Assembly (NCBI GenBank): GCA_027604005.1
Contig: JADGJT010000038.1
Span: 29,366 to 93,365 of the forward strand
Origin: Dinochytrium kinnereticum
Taxonomy: Eukaryota; Chytridiomycota; Chytridiomycetes; Chytridiales; Chytridiaceae
DNA length: 64,000 nt
Direction: 5' to 3'
Of this stretch, positions 48,652 to 61,015 are shown one piece after another. Within the stretch, counting starts at the first letter, position 1, and each line of letters starts with the position of its first letter. The notes under the pieces were generated by a model. It saw nothing but the letters and a program-made list of their open reading frames with translations. It made no database searches and was not told the DNA's origin. The position numbers were made by a program, and so were the translations under genes.

Positions 48652-50593
48652 TCAGAGGGCGGCTCGTCCCCTGGTCTCAATTGGCAAAAAGATAGAAAAT
48701 ACACCAACAAGGGCAAAGCATGCCGCAGAAACATATAGAGGGATGTTAAAGTTCATGTCCAAGAGTGCGCCTGAAATAAAGGGAGCCACAGCTCCAGTAA
48801 TTCGGTTAAGGGCTGATGCAGCACCGACGGCCGTGCCTCTGTTCCGGGTTTCAAAGACCTCGGGTGTGTACGCATAGATTACACCGTATCTGATACGTAT
48901 ATGAAAATGTATAAATTACTACGTCAGAAGAGAGGCAAAAAGATGGATATCAACACCAAAAATAATAAAAATACTGACAGGAGATTGGCCAGGAAGCTGG
49001 CGAGGCAGTTAAAAACGAGCTGCCAGGTCGCATTCTTTGTTGTGGTAAAGCAAAAGATGAAAGCTCCAACACCCAAGCCGCTTAGAGCCATCGCACCTTT
49101 CCTGCCCATTTTGGATTCCACAAGGTAATATCCAGCAAGGGATCCAGGAACTCCGGCAAGTGCTTGCAGGAAATAATCTCTGTATGTCTCGTTGACGGTA
49201 ATAGAACCTCCCTCTCTGAGAAGACACCAAAAAGTCAGCTAAAATAAAAAGATAACATGGGAACAAAAAAAGTCTTTACCCGGCAATGAACTTTGGTAAA
49301 AAGCTATAAAACATATTGTAGGCCAAAGCAACCGACATCCAAATACCCCAAACAATGATAGTGGTTCGAAGAAGAGATTTTGAGAATAAGGGTGACAGAT
49401 TATAAGTCCAGAAGAGTGTAAGATGTTCGGCGGCAGTCTTTTTCCCCGTATCATCCTCCTTAATCACTCGAATAAAGTCGTTATCATCAATAGTAACGCT
49501 CTCTGTCTTTCCATTCAATCGTGCAAGTTCCCTAAGTGTCACGATGGCTTCATCGACCTTCCCACGAGCAATGTGATACTTTGGACTCTCATACATTGTG
49601 ACTAACATTAACCTGGCGATGAGCATCAATATCGTGGTGATAGCCAACACGCCTAGAAGATATCTCCATCCTGAATTACTTGCACTGCATCCATTTAAAC
49701 ACGAGTAGGATGGGATTAACCACCAAGACCAAAGAGCAGCGTAAATTTGACCAACGGGCCAAAATGCCGAAAGGAGAGTGAGCAGGTGCTGCCTTTCCTT
49801 AGGAATAAATTCAAGAAAGAGAGATCCTTTGGTATCGATAGACTCATTGTCAATTAAGTTGATGATAACCCATTGAAACAGTCTTGGCATACTCACCATC
49901 AATTGGAAGGTTGCCGCCGACCCCAAAGCCCATAAGAAAAAGAAAGCAGCAATAAGAGACAAAGTTGGGAGAGAAAGCCGCGACGCCTCCAAAGACACCG
50001 CCAAAAGCAAGTGTGAGTAAGAAAGCTGGCCGCCGGCCAATCACGTCTGAAATGACACCCCAACACGCAGCTCCAAAGATCATACCAGTGAGCGTCATGC
50101 TTGTGCCCAAACTGGCCGTCTTGTTGTCGGTGATATTAAAGTTGCTCTGAACTTCGGGTAGAACAAGAGCTTTACAAACTCATGGTTATCTTTCGTTATG
50201 ACTAGTCAAGGTTTTATACCAAGTGCTTGAAGCCACATGTTGTCGGCGGCCCATCCCACTCCGCATACAAAGAACATTGTCTAATTGCACCCATTAGCGC
50301 GTTTAAGTCAATTAACACCCGCAAAAGAAAAAAAATCGACGACTTAATAGAATTTGTGAATAAGGACTCACCCATTGATATCTCCCCATCCCAATCTCTG
50401 AGATGATATCGTTAAGGCGATGCATGTTCTTTATCGAGGCATCAATATCATCAGCTTCAAAGTCCAGAGGTTCCGTAATGACATGATCGCTGACTTCAGC
50501 TGATAATTTGACGTCCGAAAGAGAAAGAGCGGCTGCCTCAACAATTTCAACTTTGGTGTCAACAGGTTCTTCTGAGAGAGTCATCGCAGTCAT
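48652..50593 (-). CDS. Major facilitator superfamily transporter (SV2/SVOP-like)
   Basis: Twelve-helix plasma-membrane or organelle carrier; the substrate is not predictable from sequence. The start at 50593 gives a polar cytosolic head of about 90 residues. Motifs: GVISDVIGRRPAFLL (loop 2-3 MFS signature), FGVGGNLPIDGSLFLEFIPKE (intron inside DG), LIARLMLVTMYESPKYHIAR (the PESPRYL-like motif), NRGTAVGAASALNRITGAVA and the classic ending FLPIETRGRAAL at the TGA 48652-48654. The last exon also has another open frame that runs on to 48549, but only the frame ending ETRGRAAL matches the family. A central cytosolic loop (VDEAIVTLRELARLNGKTES) is usual. About eight exons, approximate. Confidence 0.88.
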
Positions 50594-52802
50594 ATCTGAA
50601 AGTTATGATGCTCTGCTTTGGGCTCCAATAAAAATGAGTATTGAATCAATGCAAAGAGGATCATCCATCTTGCTTTTATTCTCTTTCCTTTATTTGCATA
50701 TGACGAAATGGCTTTCCCCCTCGCTCTTTTCCACATTCCCCCCACAGAACTAACTCACTCTTCCACTTGGTGGCCACGCGTATCAACCCTGCTGTGCTCG
50801 ATAAGGGCACCCTGGATGGCAAGTCAAAATTTCAAAGTACGACGAACGCCAGTCTCAACGCCTTTACTAAAGCCGTTTTTAAAAAAAAAGGAACAGTCAG
50901 AAAGCCTAGCTCAATAAGTGAGTGCGGCCATCGCTGCGGGCGGAGCCAGAGCGAGATGGAAAATTAGTTATGCCAGTATGCTTTCCACGAAAAGTCCACA
51001 GTAAGAACGCGTTTCGTCAAAATCAGCAAGAGATATGATAAGGAAATTGGATGATGGGACTACGCTCTCCAGGACTTTCAGCGGTAATGAAGACATACCC
51101 AAATTATCAAGAGCCGAGAAAGGAGAAAAGAAACAACGACGGAAGCCACACCCGCCAACTCCAACCACATATCTTTATCAAATGTATTCAATGACGCTAA
51201 ATTGGCCTTACCTTTGCTCAGGAGGGGGGGAGGGGCCTTTCCCTACAAGCACGGAACTGAAAACAAGATATCCACACTCATAAACAGTACTTACTCCTTT
51301 TGTAAGTAAAAAAAAGGGGGGGGGGGGGGTTAAATCAGTGCCAGACAATATCAATGCATTTTGAATTGAAAGGTACTTAGCAACGAAAGACCGAAACGTT
51401 TCTTCAGCACAAAGTTAAAGTTGATATATGAAGTGCTGACGAAAGTCCGGAATTAGCCTCCAAAGCTCACAGTAAAATGCATTTAACTGTTGAATTGAGG
51501 TAGAAGCAAAAATCCGCCACCCAATTTTTGAAACTCCAATAGTGAAAATATATGTGGCATTCTATCTTAATAATAGAATTTAGGTTTAGGCTTAAATGAA
51601 GTCTAACGAGGATACCTGAGCAAGCAAGAAAAACATGTAAATGAATGGTTCGCGCGACGTAGGTATTTCGCAAGAACTTTCGACATCTCCATACGGAAGT
51701 CAAAACATTGAATAGGACGTATCTCCACAGCCTCTCCCTCATGCATCGCAAAGGTCTTCTCCCAATATCTTCTGGAGGCAGCAAGAATCGTATATAGATT
51801 TTGGACTCCGACACAACTTGAAACTCCGCCCAGCCCAATTGGAGCAAACACCATCAAGTTTTGACGTTTCCAATATAAAAAAAAGCGCGAACCGCTAAGC
51901 TAGCAAGTCTTCTCTGACACAAATGAATAACATTCGGCGACGAACGCGACAGCATAGTGATATATTTGCCGAACAGAAGGTATCGCCCATTAATCTGAAA
52001 ACTGTACCGTCCCGTAACAGGAACAATTGGAACGGGCAATATTTGTAAATAGAAGACGACGAGCGTAGGCCAAGTCAGCAAACATCCACTTGTGGTTTAA
52101 CAACTGAAGGCAAATAAACCCACACCGAAATACTTGTGGAGTAAGTGGTTGGTAGCAAGCTGATAACTCGGATGCGCCTAGACAGATGGATACTAGTCAG
52201 GACATCCTAGTACGATACAAATCCCAATTGCTCTTCAAAGGAAGTTGATAATGAGGATAACGTCGTGAAGTCAGGTTTCATGTGCTCTATCCTACTCTTA
52301 ATCTTGTGAACATCGTCAGATTAAAGACAAGGGCACTTCTAAGGAACTCCTGAAGATGGATGTCGACTCGCTAAAATAGGTGGATGAGGAGAGCTAACGC
52401 CACATTGAACGCTCGTTAAACTTAAGGATTTGTCGAAGGAGCAACAAAAAATGGCTGACAGGTTACAACATCTGTAATCACCTAGAGCGAAGCTAGATGA
52501 GATTCGATGAAGAGGACGACTAGAAAGAGCCACAAGGCAGTAGGCACAGATAAATCATCCATTCGATAGTTCACTATTTCACGCAGCTTTTACACAATTG
52601 AATAACATATCTCGTGAACGCCATTTGCTGCAAAATATCTCCGAAAATAGTCCAACAAAGCGGCGTTTAGACCCCATAGCTTCATAAAAACAAATTGCAT
52701 CGGCAGGTTCCAAGGTAAACGAAAGATAACGATAAGACGAAAGTAAAAATCGCTGGTCGAGTTCGCCAAAAGAAAGAAACACTGACACGAAGCTAAAGTT
52801 CC
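50594..52802. other. 2.2-kb stretch with no recognisable gene
   Basis: It lies between the MFS start and the stop of the RS-rich gene. Part must be the MFS promoter. Short frames occur on both strands; the most gene-like is on the minus strand near 52081-51603 (TGRYSFQINGRYLLFG, then a frame with FAPIGLGGVSSCVGVQNLY), but two frames are open at once there and no family is recognised. There is a G homopolymer at 51316-51329. It could hold a fast-evolving or non-coding gene, or a decayed element. Confidence 0.5.
51316..51329. repeat. Poly-G homopolymer
   Basis: Fourteen G after an A run; prone to slippage and sequencing error. Confidence 0.85.
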
Positions 52803-55800
52803 TTAGCGGTTCCGTGTGAAATCATCATCCTGAAACTTGTTAGCCGGTGGATCGAGAAGGAATTGAGAAGCCTTACCCGTCGATGACTCTGGCGGTGATT
52901 AGTATTATAATCTGACCTACGCTCGCTGAAATTCTCGCGAGAAACAGGTCCTCGCCTTTCATCTGACATATTCTAAAGATGAAATTAACATTTTGTACAA
53001 ATGCAGTGAGACTCACTTCCGAGGGTCCACGCCATTCCGCAGTATTTGCTTCTACTCCTTCAGGCGTAAATCTTTTCCTCTCCCATCCCCTGGAGTCATC
53101 ACGATCATCTCGTTCCCGGGACCTTGTTCCAGGATAATGGTCATACTTCCGCTTTTCTGAATGATCTTGACTTCCGTCTCTAGTCTCGCGATCATTCTCA
53201 CGATCGAAAGGCTTCATGGCAGAATCGTAAGAAAATAAATAGAATATAAAGCCTAATGCTTACAGGCCAAACTCCAAATTCAAGAGAGCCACTCTCGAAT
53301 GACTTATCCTTCACCTCCGGCATGCACGAGAATGGAGAGCCCATGTTCGGGCCAAAACCAAAGACATGCTCCATCCATTTAAAAACAGCTTTTCCATTAG
53401 CTAGAATAATCCTGTGATCCTTGTTGTCCCGCTCTGAAGTGACCTCAAATTCCAGCGGAGGGTCTACCTCCGTCTTAAAATAGGCTACCATCTCTGTAGC
53501 AACATTCAGCCCCACAACTCTGCGTCGAGATCCGCCTTCCGAAAAGAAGAGAGGGAGGAATATCTTGATATCACGGTTAAAGCCACTAGGGTTAGCCAAA
53601 CGAAGCCATTCCATACAGCGCACCATATGAAGCTTAACTTCATATGGCGACCAACAATCCTCGGCGTGAATCCTCCCTAACGATAGTTCCCGAGGACGAA
53701 GTAATCCACAGACTGACTTTTCTACTCCCCATGCGAAAACACGAATGGCAAGCATTTTAAAGTCCTGGGGATTAATGCCTTCGATAATATGAATCGTCCG
53801 ATGGATAAATTCCCTGCTCGGCTTCATAGTTCCTTTGGTGCGTAGTAACTGAACCATTCTGTCTGCGGCATCAAATCGTTTCATACCGCATGTGTGAAGT
53901 ATGAATCTTGCCAGCATATCCTCCGGAAGGTTCTCGGGCCAGTCCCCATTGGGTCGACTATACTCGTCGAAAATCTCAAGTGCTTCCGAGCAGCGATCGG
54001 CGAAGAGGAGCACTTCAAACAAAGCAGAAGGGTTGCTGGGGCGTGGCCACTTTTCGCGGACACTCCTGTTCTCAACAACTTCTGCTGCAGCCTTCATCGC
54101 ATCCAATGTCCGTGCCGTATATAGTGCTTCAATTAAAATGATAGCCTCCTCTGCTTTGGGAACGTATCGATTTTGCTTAGCATCGTTGTAGAGGAATACA
54201 GCATCCATCGCACACTTCGGGTCTGCGGCGAGAGCCAAGAGGAGGTTACTGTAGTCAGCCCCCGTCCGTCTCAAATTGCTATGCATCATGTACTTGTGGT
54301 ACCAGAATGCATGGGCGTGTAGGTTATGGGCGACACAGTAGGCAATCAGTTCGGATATGAATGCAGGATGAACATCAACTTCGATCGTCTCGTTACCGTC
54401 CACAAAAAAATTGTTTAAAGCCAGAACAAACTTTTCCAACAAATTCCAAGATTCGGCAAGGCGAAGAACTGGAACCATTGAATCCCATGATCGAGGTTTG
54501 ATTTTTGTCTGACCCATGTACTCAACAATCGCAAGCACAATATCAACACGGCCATATCGAACGTTAACATCCAGGGCCTCTTCGTAAAAGGCAGCATCCA
54601 CGCATGAAGCGGGAACCTTCAGCTGAATAGCCTTGAAGATCTAAGAACAATATAATAATATAAATAAACTAAACTGATAATAAACATGAGAGAAAGCTTA
54701 CATCCCAGACAAGATCGCTATCTAAATCGTTTTGTGCGCCACGGTATAGACGTAGAAGTGATGATTCGTTAAAGGGCGTGCCCGTTGCAAACATATGCCT
54801 AAAGACATCAAATGCGCTTGCAAATCGCCTAAACGCAATAAAGTGGTCGGAAATGCCCTGCAGAAGCACTCGATTAAATATGGATCCCTGTCTCATACGC
54901 GAACTAGACTCGGACACCGGCGGGACGATGCCAACCACCATATGGAACAAAGAATCGATAGTATCCGTCATTGATGATGCTAGTAAATCTGACATAGCGA
55001 GGTTGATGAACTTTTCCTCCCCAGCACCTCCAGAGAAGGTTGCTTTCAGGACTAAGCCACATAACACAGACATCACTGCCGGATTACAGCCCTTGGTCAA
55101 TAATGGAGTTTTCCATAGAGCAGAAAGCTCGGAGATTGTGAGAATCGGAGCATCGGGGCCAAGCAAAAAGGCTTTAACCTTGTCGATCATCCCGTTCGCA
55201 ATAAAAACCATCATCAGTCCCATCAAATCATCCAAAGAAGGCCGCGTTCCGTTTCTAACCAGTAAGGCTTCTCGCAGAATATTGAAAGCCTCCTCAGCTA
55301 CGAAAACTTTCTTAGCTCGAACTGCCGCATTTAGAACGCTTCGGGTCAACTCAACACAGGAGATAAGATCAGCCTTGGCCACTTCGTGCAGCTTCGTTAA
55401 TGCCTTCACAAGCTGAGTTTCCGAATCTAATAGATCCAGAACAGCCTTATGTTCCAGAGGCATCCTTGTTTCGTTTCGGGTAGGACCTTTGTTTAGGCGG
55501 CCCCCTCTCCGAGCATCGTTACCGTCATCCCGAACGCGTTTCGACTCTCTCTCATCCGTCTCCTCATCCGCCTCCCTCTTACGACGCTGGTTATGAGACC
55601 AGGATGATTCCTGCCTATCTTCGCGATTGGTATTCCTAAACCTTGGTGGAGAGGGAGACTGCGGGCGGCGAACCTGGCTATTGGCATTGAATCTGCGGCC
55701 TTCCTCTGCAGGCTTCAGGTCGCGATCATTCGGATCGACTTGGCGACGATCATCCATGCGACTCTCGCTATGATGAGTACGAGAAGGGGGTCGATCGATG

Positions 55801-57521
55801 CCTTCAACCGATCTTCTACGCCTAGGTGGAGACCTCCCGCGGTTGCGACCTTCACGGAGAGGAGTATCTACGACGCTTAAAAAAATCCAGCTATCACTGC
55901 ATACCTGAAGACTTCGTTACTTTCCCTACTGGCGTATCGGTCGTCCCGTTAATCGAGCCAGTGGTTTTTGGCCAATTCTCGCGTCCGTCATCGTCGAACT
56001 TCTCGGAGGATCGAGTTGCATCCCATCTAGAATGCTTTGACTGGCGTTCACTCGTGGTAGTTTTAACTTCTTGTGGCTTGTCTTGAGGCATGGTCTCAGC
56101 ATTGCTCGGCCATCCGACTTTGTCATTACTTGCGCTACTCCAGTCCATGCCGTTCTCTCTAGAGTCTATCCTTTTTTGGAAATGCGAAGATTCTTCTCGA
56201 GGTTTGCGACTATCCACATCCTCACTGTATCTCCCAGAAGACCGAGGCTTTCCTGATAGATCTTCGTCTACAGCCATGTTAAGCTAAGTAAAAAAAAAGA
56301 GGAGTAGATTACCATCCGACCGATCGCTACGGCTCCCAGCCATTGCCCTTGTCCGGCTTCCATCAATTTGAGCTTCTCGACCACGCGAAGCTCTGCTGCT
56401 CGAAGACCTGTCATAATCTTCTTCTATCTTATCATCTTTTTTTGACGACGCCGAATTTGAGAAACGAGCAGGCTCTTCTTTCTCATTGCCTTCCATATCA
56501 GAGTCCGAGTAGGCAACCTCGTCATCTATAATGCACACATTTTTAGCCGATTAAAGAGTTGGTAACAATATTGATAACAATACCTTGCGGGTCAAAGCGT
56601 CGAACTGGTAACGATGCCTTCAGATAAAGGCAGACAAAAGATTAAAATGAAGAAAGATTAGGACTGGGGGTTGGGGAAGGGGGGGGGAGGGAAACTAGAG
56701 GACAAACCTCTTCCTTCTCTTCATGGATATCTGCATACCCTCCAGTGGTTGTAGGCTTTACTTCCGCAGGCTCTTTTCTGCTGTCCACCTGCTTAGTTTG
56801 AGAATACCGGGTATCTTCGTAGAAATAACTTGATCCATCTGAAATAATGGAGAATGCTTCTTTTTCCGCGGGTAGAGGGGGGGGCGGTGGTGGTGGCGGG
56901 GGCGGAATGTCGTCAAGTTCTTCCGAAAGCATTCTGTTTTGACCCCCATCTCCTGATTCGGGGTCAGCGGAACCAAGCTTCTGCTTCTTCATTTTCTTGA
57001 TTTCCTCGAGAGAAAGAGGCGGTTTGAAATCGCTCTCCACCAATGGTGGTTGTGACTTCGCAGGCTCTGTGATTTCTTTTTCATGAGGAACCTCTTCAAC
57101 ATCCTTCTCCCTCCGAGAAGGCATATTCTTCTGGTAGTCGGTGCTTCGTCTTCTGCCTGCTCTGTGATTGTACTTTCCGCCGCGGCCCCTTCGACTTTGC
57201 CGATGTGCTTCCTCGTCAGTTCTAGTAGAAGCATCTTCAGCAGGATATTCCTAAAATAGAGTTGGTTAGAGAGCAGTAACGTCCATCTATCTTTACTCTC
57301 AAATTCCTCACTACATGGAGGTTACTGTCGTTCTGCTGATACTTCTTGCGTGCATTCACTTTCCGATGTGGAGTGAAACCGTCATCACCGCCGCCACTCT
57401 CGGAAGCAGCCAGGCTGTTCCTTGAGCCATGCCCGCCCCGACCTGAGCGACTGGAGTGTACTCTCACTTGGCGACCACTGCCTTCGGAGAAGTCTACATC
57501 GCCCGCAGACGTTGACATCAT
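52803..57521 (-). CDS. Large RS/RD-rich protein with a PPR/TPR-like helical region
   Basis: Modelled as one gene from MMSTSAGDVDFSEG (57521) to a last small exon ending DDDFTRNR (52803). The N-terminal half is disordered: RGG/SR clusters (SSRSGRGGHGSRNS, RQSRRGRGGKYNHR), a run of ten Pro (about 56880-56900), acidic Ser-rich and SRDR/KRxRDD stretches as in splicing factors. The middle (55450-53280, some 720 residues) is all helical with repeated A-x-x-AF-x-x-x-R/L patterns, e.g. LNAAVRAKKVFVAEEAFNIL, MMVFIANGMIDKVKAFLLG, LIEALYTARTLDAMKAAAEV, like PPR or TPR arrays. The C-terminus is again RD-rich. I do not recognise the family. It is probably nuclear and RNA-related by composition only. It might be two genes; the joins near 57300 and 54700 are in frame. 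Confidence 0.65.
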
Positions 57522-57676
57522 GTTAGCCGTTGCCTGCTGTGTTGTGTGTCGGAGGTTACAAAATTCTAAAGTTTGCTTGTGGCAAGAAATTTTCTCACGA
57601 CTGCGTTCAGCAAAATGTATTATTGTTCAACACACAACCCAACTGGTGAAGACGCCTGGATATTACGGGAATTAGA

Positions 57677-59274
57677 TCATGAAAGGCGCTTGGCCAAGAT
57701 TGAGAATCTGCTCTGCACAGGAAAATGGTCGCTCGGATGCTTTTCGGACGGTATTTGTGTAAGGAAAGGGCCCGTAGGTGGCTTAAAATGTGAGAGAACG
57801 TGAAGAGTTGCTTTTGATGCAGGTTGTGAATAGAAAATAAACTGGAGGCGGTGAGATATTGGCATCTGCAATTTGTATCTTACATCAACCATCTGCTTCG
57901 CTCCTTTGTGCCAGGTCGTGTAATATTGGTGACCCGTGTGCTTACATTTATGCGGTAGCGCGCTCATGTAGGGTAAAGGATTCTTCATAAGGCCGTTGGC
58001 TTGAATAATTAAGTTCGGTGTGTTCTCCGAGAGTCTTCCATATCTTAACCACTGAGATCCTTTTTCTTGGCATCGCTTTGTTTCAGCAATCCAAGAATCG
58101 AGTCTTTCTGACGATGGACTGCTCCACGTTTGTCCTGACATCATGTTCTCCTCAATTAGGAATGCATCAGCTTCACCTGAACACGCATTAACAAAACTAA
58201 AAAAAACTGCGCTTACCTGAGTGTATGTATTTATAAAGATAGCTATGTGGAAGCAGATTCAAATCTCCACAAACAATAGTTGGAATCTCATGATTTGATA
58301 GTTCGGCTATTCTGGAAGCAAGCAAATGAAATTGTGCCATTTTCACATGGCCTCTTCGGGGGTTAAACAAAAGATGGGTTGTTCCAACGCAGACTTCAGC
58401 AACCCGAGATTTAACACCTTAAGAAGAGGCATTAATAATCATACCTTTTACGAGTATATCCAAAAAAACAAAACAAAATAACTGACTGTCAATTATCGAA
58501 AACCTTCCAGCAATCCCAACATTTTCCTTTGAAGTTTCAGCAAAGTAATCCAACGGATGAACCTCCTGTGTTTGAACTCTACTTCAGACGTCAGTTGAAA
58601 TGCATGGGTAGCCCAAAAAGAAAGCTAAAAAAGAAAAAAAGAAGGGTCTCTGCATACCTTGCTGTTTTCCAAAATAGTGCACATCCATCAGTATGATTGC
58701 CGAGTCGCTTTTTATAGAACCCTTGGTATCCTACTAGTTGCGGCTTGAAAATGTCTTCATATGCTACCTGGTCGACTTCCTGAAGGCAAACGAAGTCCGC
58801 CTCGTTTTTTAGGATCTCCTGGATCAGACGGGGCCCCCGAGATGCCCAAGCGAGATGATCCGCTTCGCAAAAGGTGTAGAGGCCAGGATTCTTCTTAACC
58901 AGAGAGTCGGCAAGAACGTTGTATGAAAGAACAGTAAACTCAATGTTCCCCTCCAGCCTTCGTCTGTCAACATGAGAGTTGACCCAAACTTGACCGCTGG
59001 TTCGGTGATCATGCCGTTCAGTTCTAGCTTTTCCATGCCATCTATTCCCATGCCGTCTTCTGTCAGGCGGCCGGTAATGATTCTGTTCATCGAATTGCTC
59101 TGGAGTTGATCTTTGGGGTTTGTGCCGCTTCCCATCCTTCAAGTCTTTGGCATCTTGAGGATCTCTCCTTTTTGGATTTTCGCCCTGTGAAGAATCACGA
59201 TCTTTCACCGGGTTATATTCTATGGCTTGAGGGATATCACCTCGGCTGCCGCCGCCGGAGCTATGGCTCCTCAT
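57677..59274 (-). CDS. Angel/CCR4-type endonuclease-exonuclease-phosphatase enzyme
   Basis: EEP-fold enzyme of the Angel/Nocturnin/CCR4 group, which act as deadenylases or on 2',3'-cyclic phosphate RNA ends. A basic, His/Arg-rich leader (HRPPDRRRHGNRWH type) precedes the core, starting NIEFTVLSYNVLADSLVKKN. Catalytic motifs in order: FVCLQEVDQVAYEDIF (Glu), KKRLGNHTDGCALFW, CVGTTHLLFNPRRGHVK, IPTIVCGDLNLLPHSYLY (Asp, Asn), VDFIFYSQ and HPSDHFPVQSRF (Asp-His). An intron splits VD|FIFYSQ at about 57880. No leucine-rich repeats are present, so it is not CCR4 itself; Angel is the closest by the HLLFNP-RRG motif. The start at 59274 is chosen over 59409 because the upstream segment lacks coding character. 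It has about five exons. Confidence 0.88.
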
Positions 59275-59521
59275 GCTTGATCGCTGAGTTCCCGAATCAA
59301 TCAAAAAAAAGTGAACTTTGCGGCCAGCTTCACGCATGCATCTATGCATAGATTTAGAAAATGCAGAGGGCCTGCAAGGAAGCCAAGCAGAAGGAATGCG
59401 TATATGCATATTTTGGTGAGGTGTTTTTGGTTTGCTTTTGGCTTATTTTTTTTATTAGCTGCACCACTTGAAATAATGAATGAGAGGGAGAAACGGGCAT
59501 CTTTTCCGTCATGTGAAACTA

Positions 59522-60959
59522 TCAAGGCTTTGATGGAGCAAAAGTCCTCTCCAAAAGGGATCGGATAATCTCTCGGTCCAAGGTAGTAATGAACCTAGCG
59601 TTGGCGGCACCGACGGAGCCAAACCATTCCATTGCAAGCAGCCCGCGAGAATGCGTGCCGCCTAGTTCAATCTTCGCATCCCAATCCTGAACCGAGAGAA
59701 TAGACTTTGGCTCGAGAACAGCAATGGCTGCATAGATATCACACATGAGGAATCTAAAAGTTTAGTAAATTGTATGAAACGGCCCTAACGTGTTTGCTCC
59801 AATTAGGTGATTCTCAACGCAAGTCCTCATGCCGACCTTCCGCGTGAGGGAAAGCTGGCCAGCGCGTCCTAGGCTTTCAGCAGCCGAAGCATACCCTCTG
59901 AGGAATGCTGCAAGTGCACCGCCTTGTGCCACTAGAGAGTCGAAAAATGTCCAAGGAATTCCGTGCTCTACCGTTGTTTCCCAAGGCACTATTTCAAGGA
60001 GTGGTGGGGCAGAGGGCCTTGCAAGGCTGACAGCAGTTGAAGCTTGTAAAACAATGTGGACTGCTTCAGGGTCGCAGTGAAAGTTACTTTTGTGAAAGTA
60101 AGTTAGTGACAGGGGCTTAGCACTTCAACCCACAATTCTGCGACCCTATTCGAATTACCACGCGCGTTAAGGCAGCCTCCCATCACCACAAGCCTTTTCA
60201 ACTTGAAGAGGAATTTTGGATCAATTAATATCGCCACTGCCAGGTTGGTTAGAGGACCTAGGGCCAAAAGACTGCCAATATAAAGTCGATGTTAGAGATT
60301 ATTTTTGAAAGATTAGCTCACGTGTAAACTCCGGGCTTCTCCGAAACCATGCGAACCAATGCACTTGCTGCAATCTCGTCTTCTAGCTTGATAGGAGAGA
60401 TTTCTGGCATATATTGAGACTACAAGAGGGTTGAGAATGGCAGTCTAAGAGCAGACGGCAAACCGTGAATGCCTCCCATTCCTTCGTATTCGTAAATCCA
60501 CCCAGGCCATCCGACGCGTGCCCTGGCCAGCAAACCTTTTGACCAAGACTTGAAGAGATGATAGAATTAAGCGGAAATATCACACTCATTCCCCAACGAT
60601 CTTCTGCAAAGATTCTGGCGGCTAGGCAGCTAGCTACCTCTAAAGCAAAACCAGAACCGGGACGCCCCTCACCCGTCAATGATTGGAGTTTCAGCCCCCC
60701 GGTAAACAGGTACATCCAGCTTCCCAGTCAGATTAAGGATAATCTTGGTATTCTCCACCCCGCGTTCAACCCCTACGTTCCCATCGACAACAGTGATGGC
60801 CTTGACATCTGTCTTCGCATGCATCAATGCTGCCAGCAGCGATGTGACATCGTCGACCCCGAAGTCTATCTCACGATTCAGCGCATGGATTAAACCTCCA
60901 ACTTATCATCCCTGGCCCTCACCGCTGTCGATAATCAGTTGCTCCTTGTTTGCAGCCAT
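59522..60959 (-). CDS. URH1: Inosine-uridine type nucleoside hydrolase
   Basis: Splits ribonucleosides into base and ribose (pyrimidine/purine salvage). Exons used: 60959-60923, 60865-60673, 60548-60464, 60419-60322, 60271-60134 and two more ending at 59522. MAANKEQLIIDSDFGVDD carries the calcium/ribose-binding Asp cluster, here D-S-D-F-G where most members have D-T-D-P-G. Then VPVYRGAETPIID, PGHASDGLGGF (family HGxDGLGG), LLALGPLTNLAVAI, VVMGGCLNARGN and AEFNFHCDPEA. The C-terminal part contains FLMCDIYAAIAVLEP with the conserved D-x-x-A metal-binding region. It is slightly long because of extra C-terminal sequence. The symbol is by analogy with yeast and the specificity cannot be read from sequence. 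It is head to head with the rhomboid gene, 56 bp apart. Confidence 0.92.
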
Positions 60960-61015
60960 GAGCAAGATGTTTGTGGAACTCTTGATTTCTTGGTGAATGC
61001 TTTCAGCTAGCCGGC
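60960..61015. promoter_or_regulatory. Very short bidirectional promoter URH1-like / rhomboid
   Basis: Only 56 bp separate the two divergent ATGs. No TATA box is evident. Either the 5' UTRs are minimal or the transcripts begin inside the opposite gene. Confidence 0.7.

Noticed and set aside
48549..48734. Minus-strand frame that would extend the MFS protein to 48549
   Set aside because: The family-conserved ending (FLPIETRGRAAL) is in another frame and stops at 48652.
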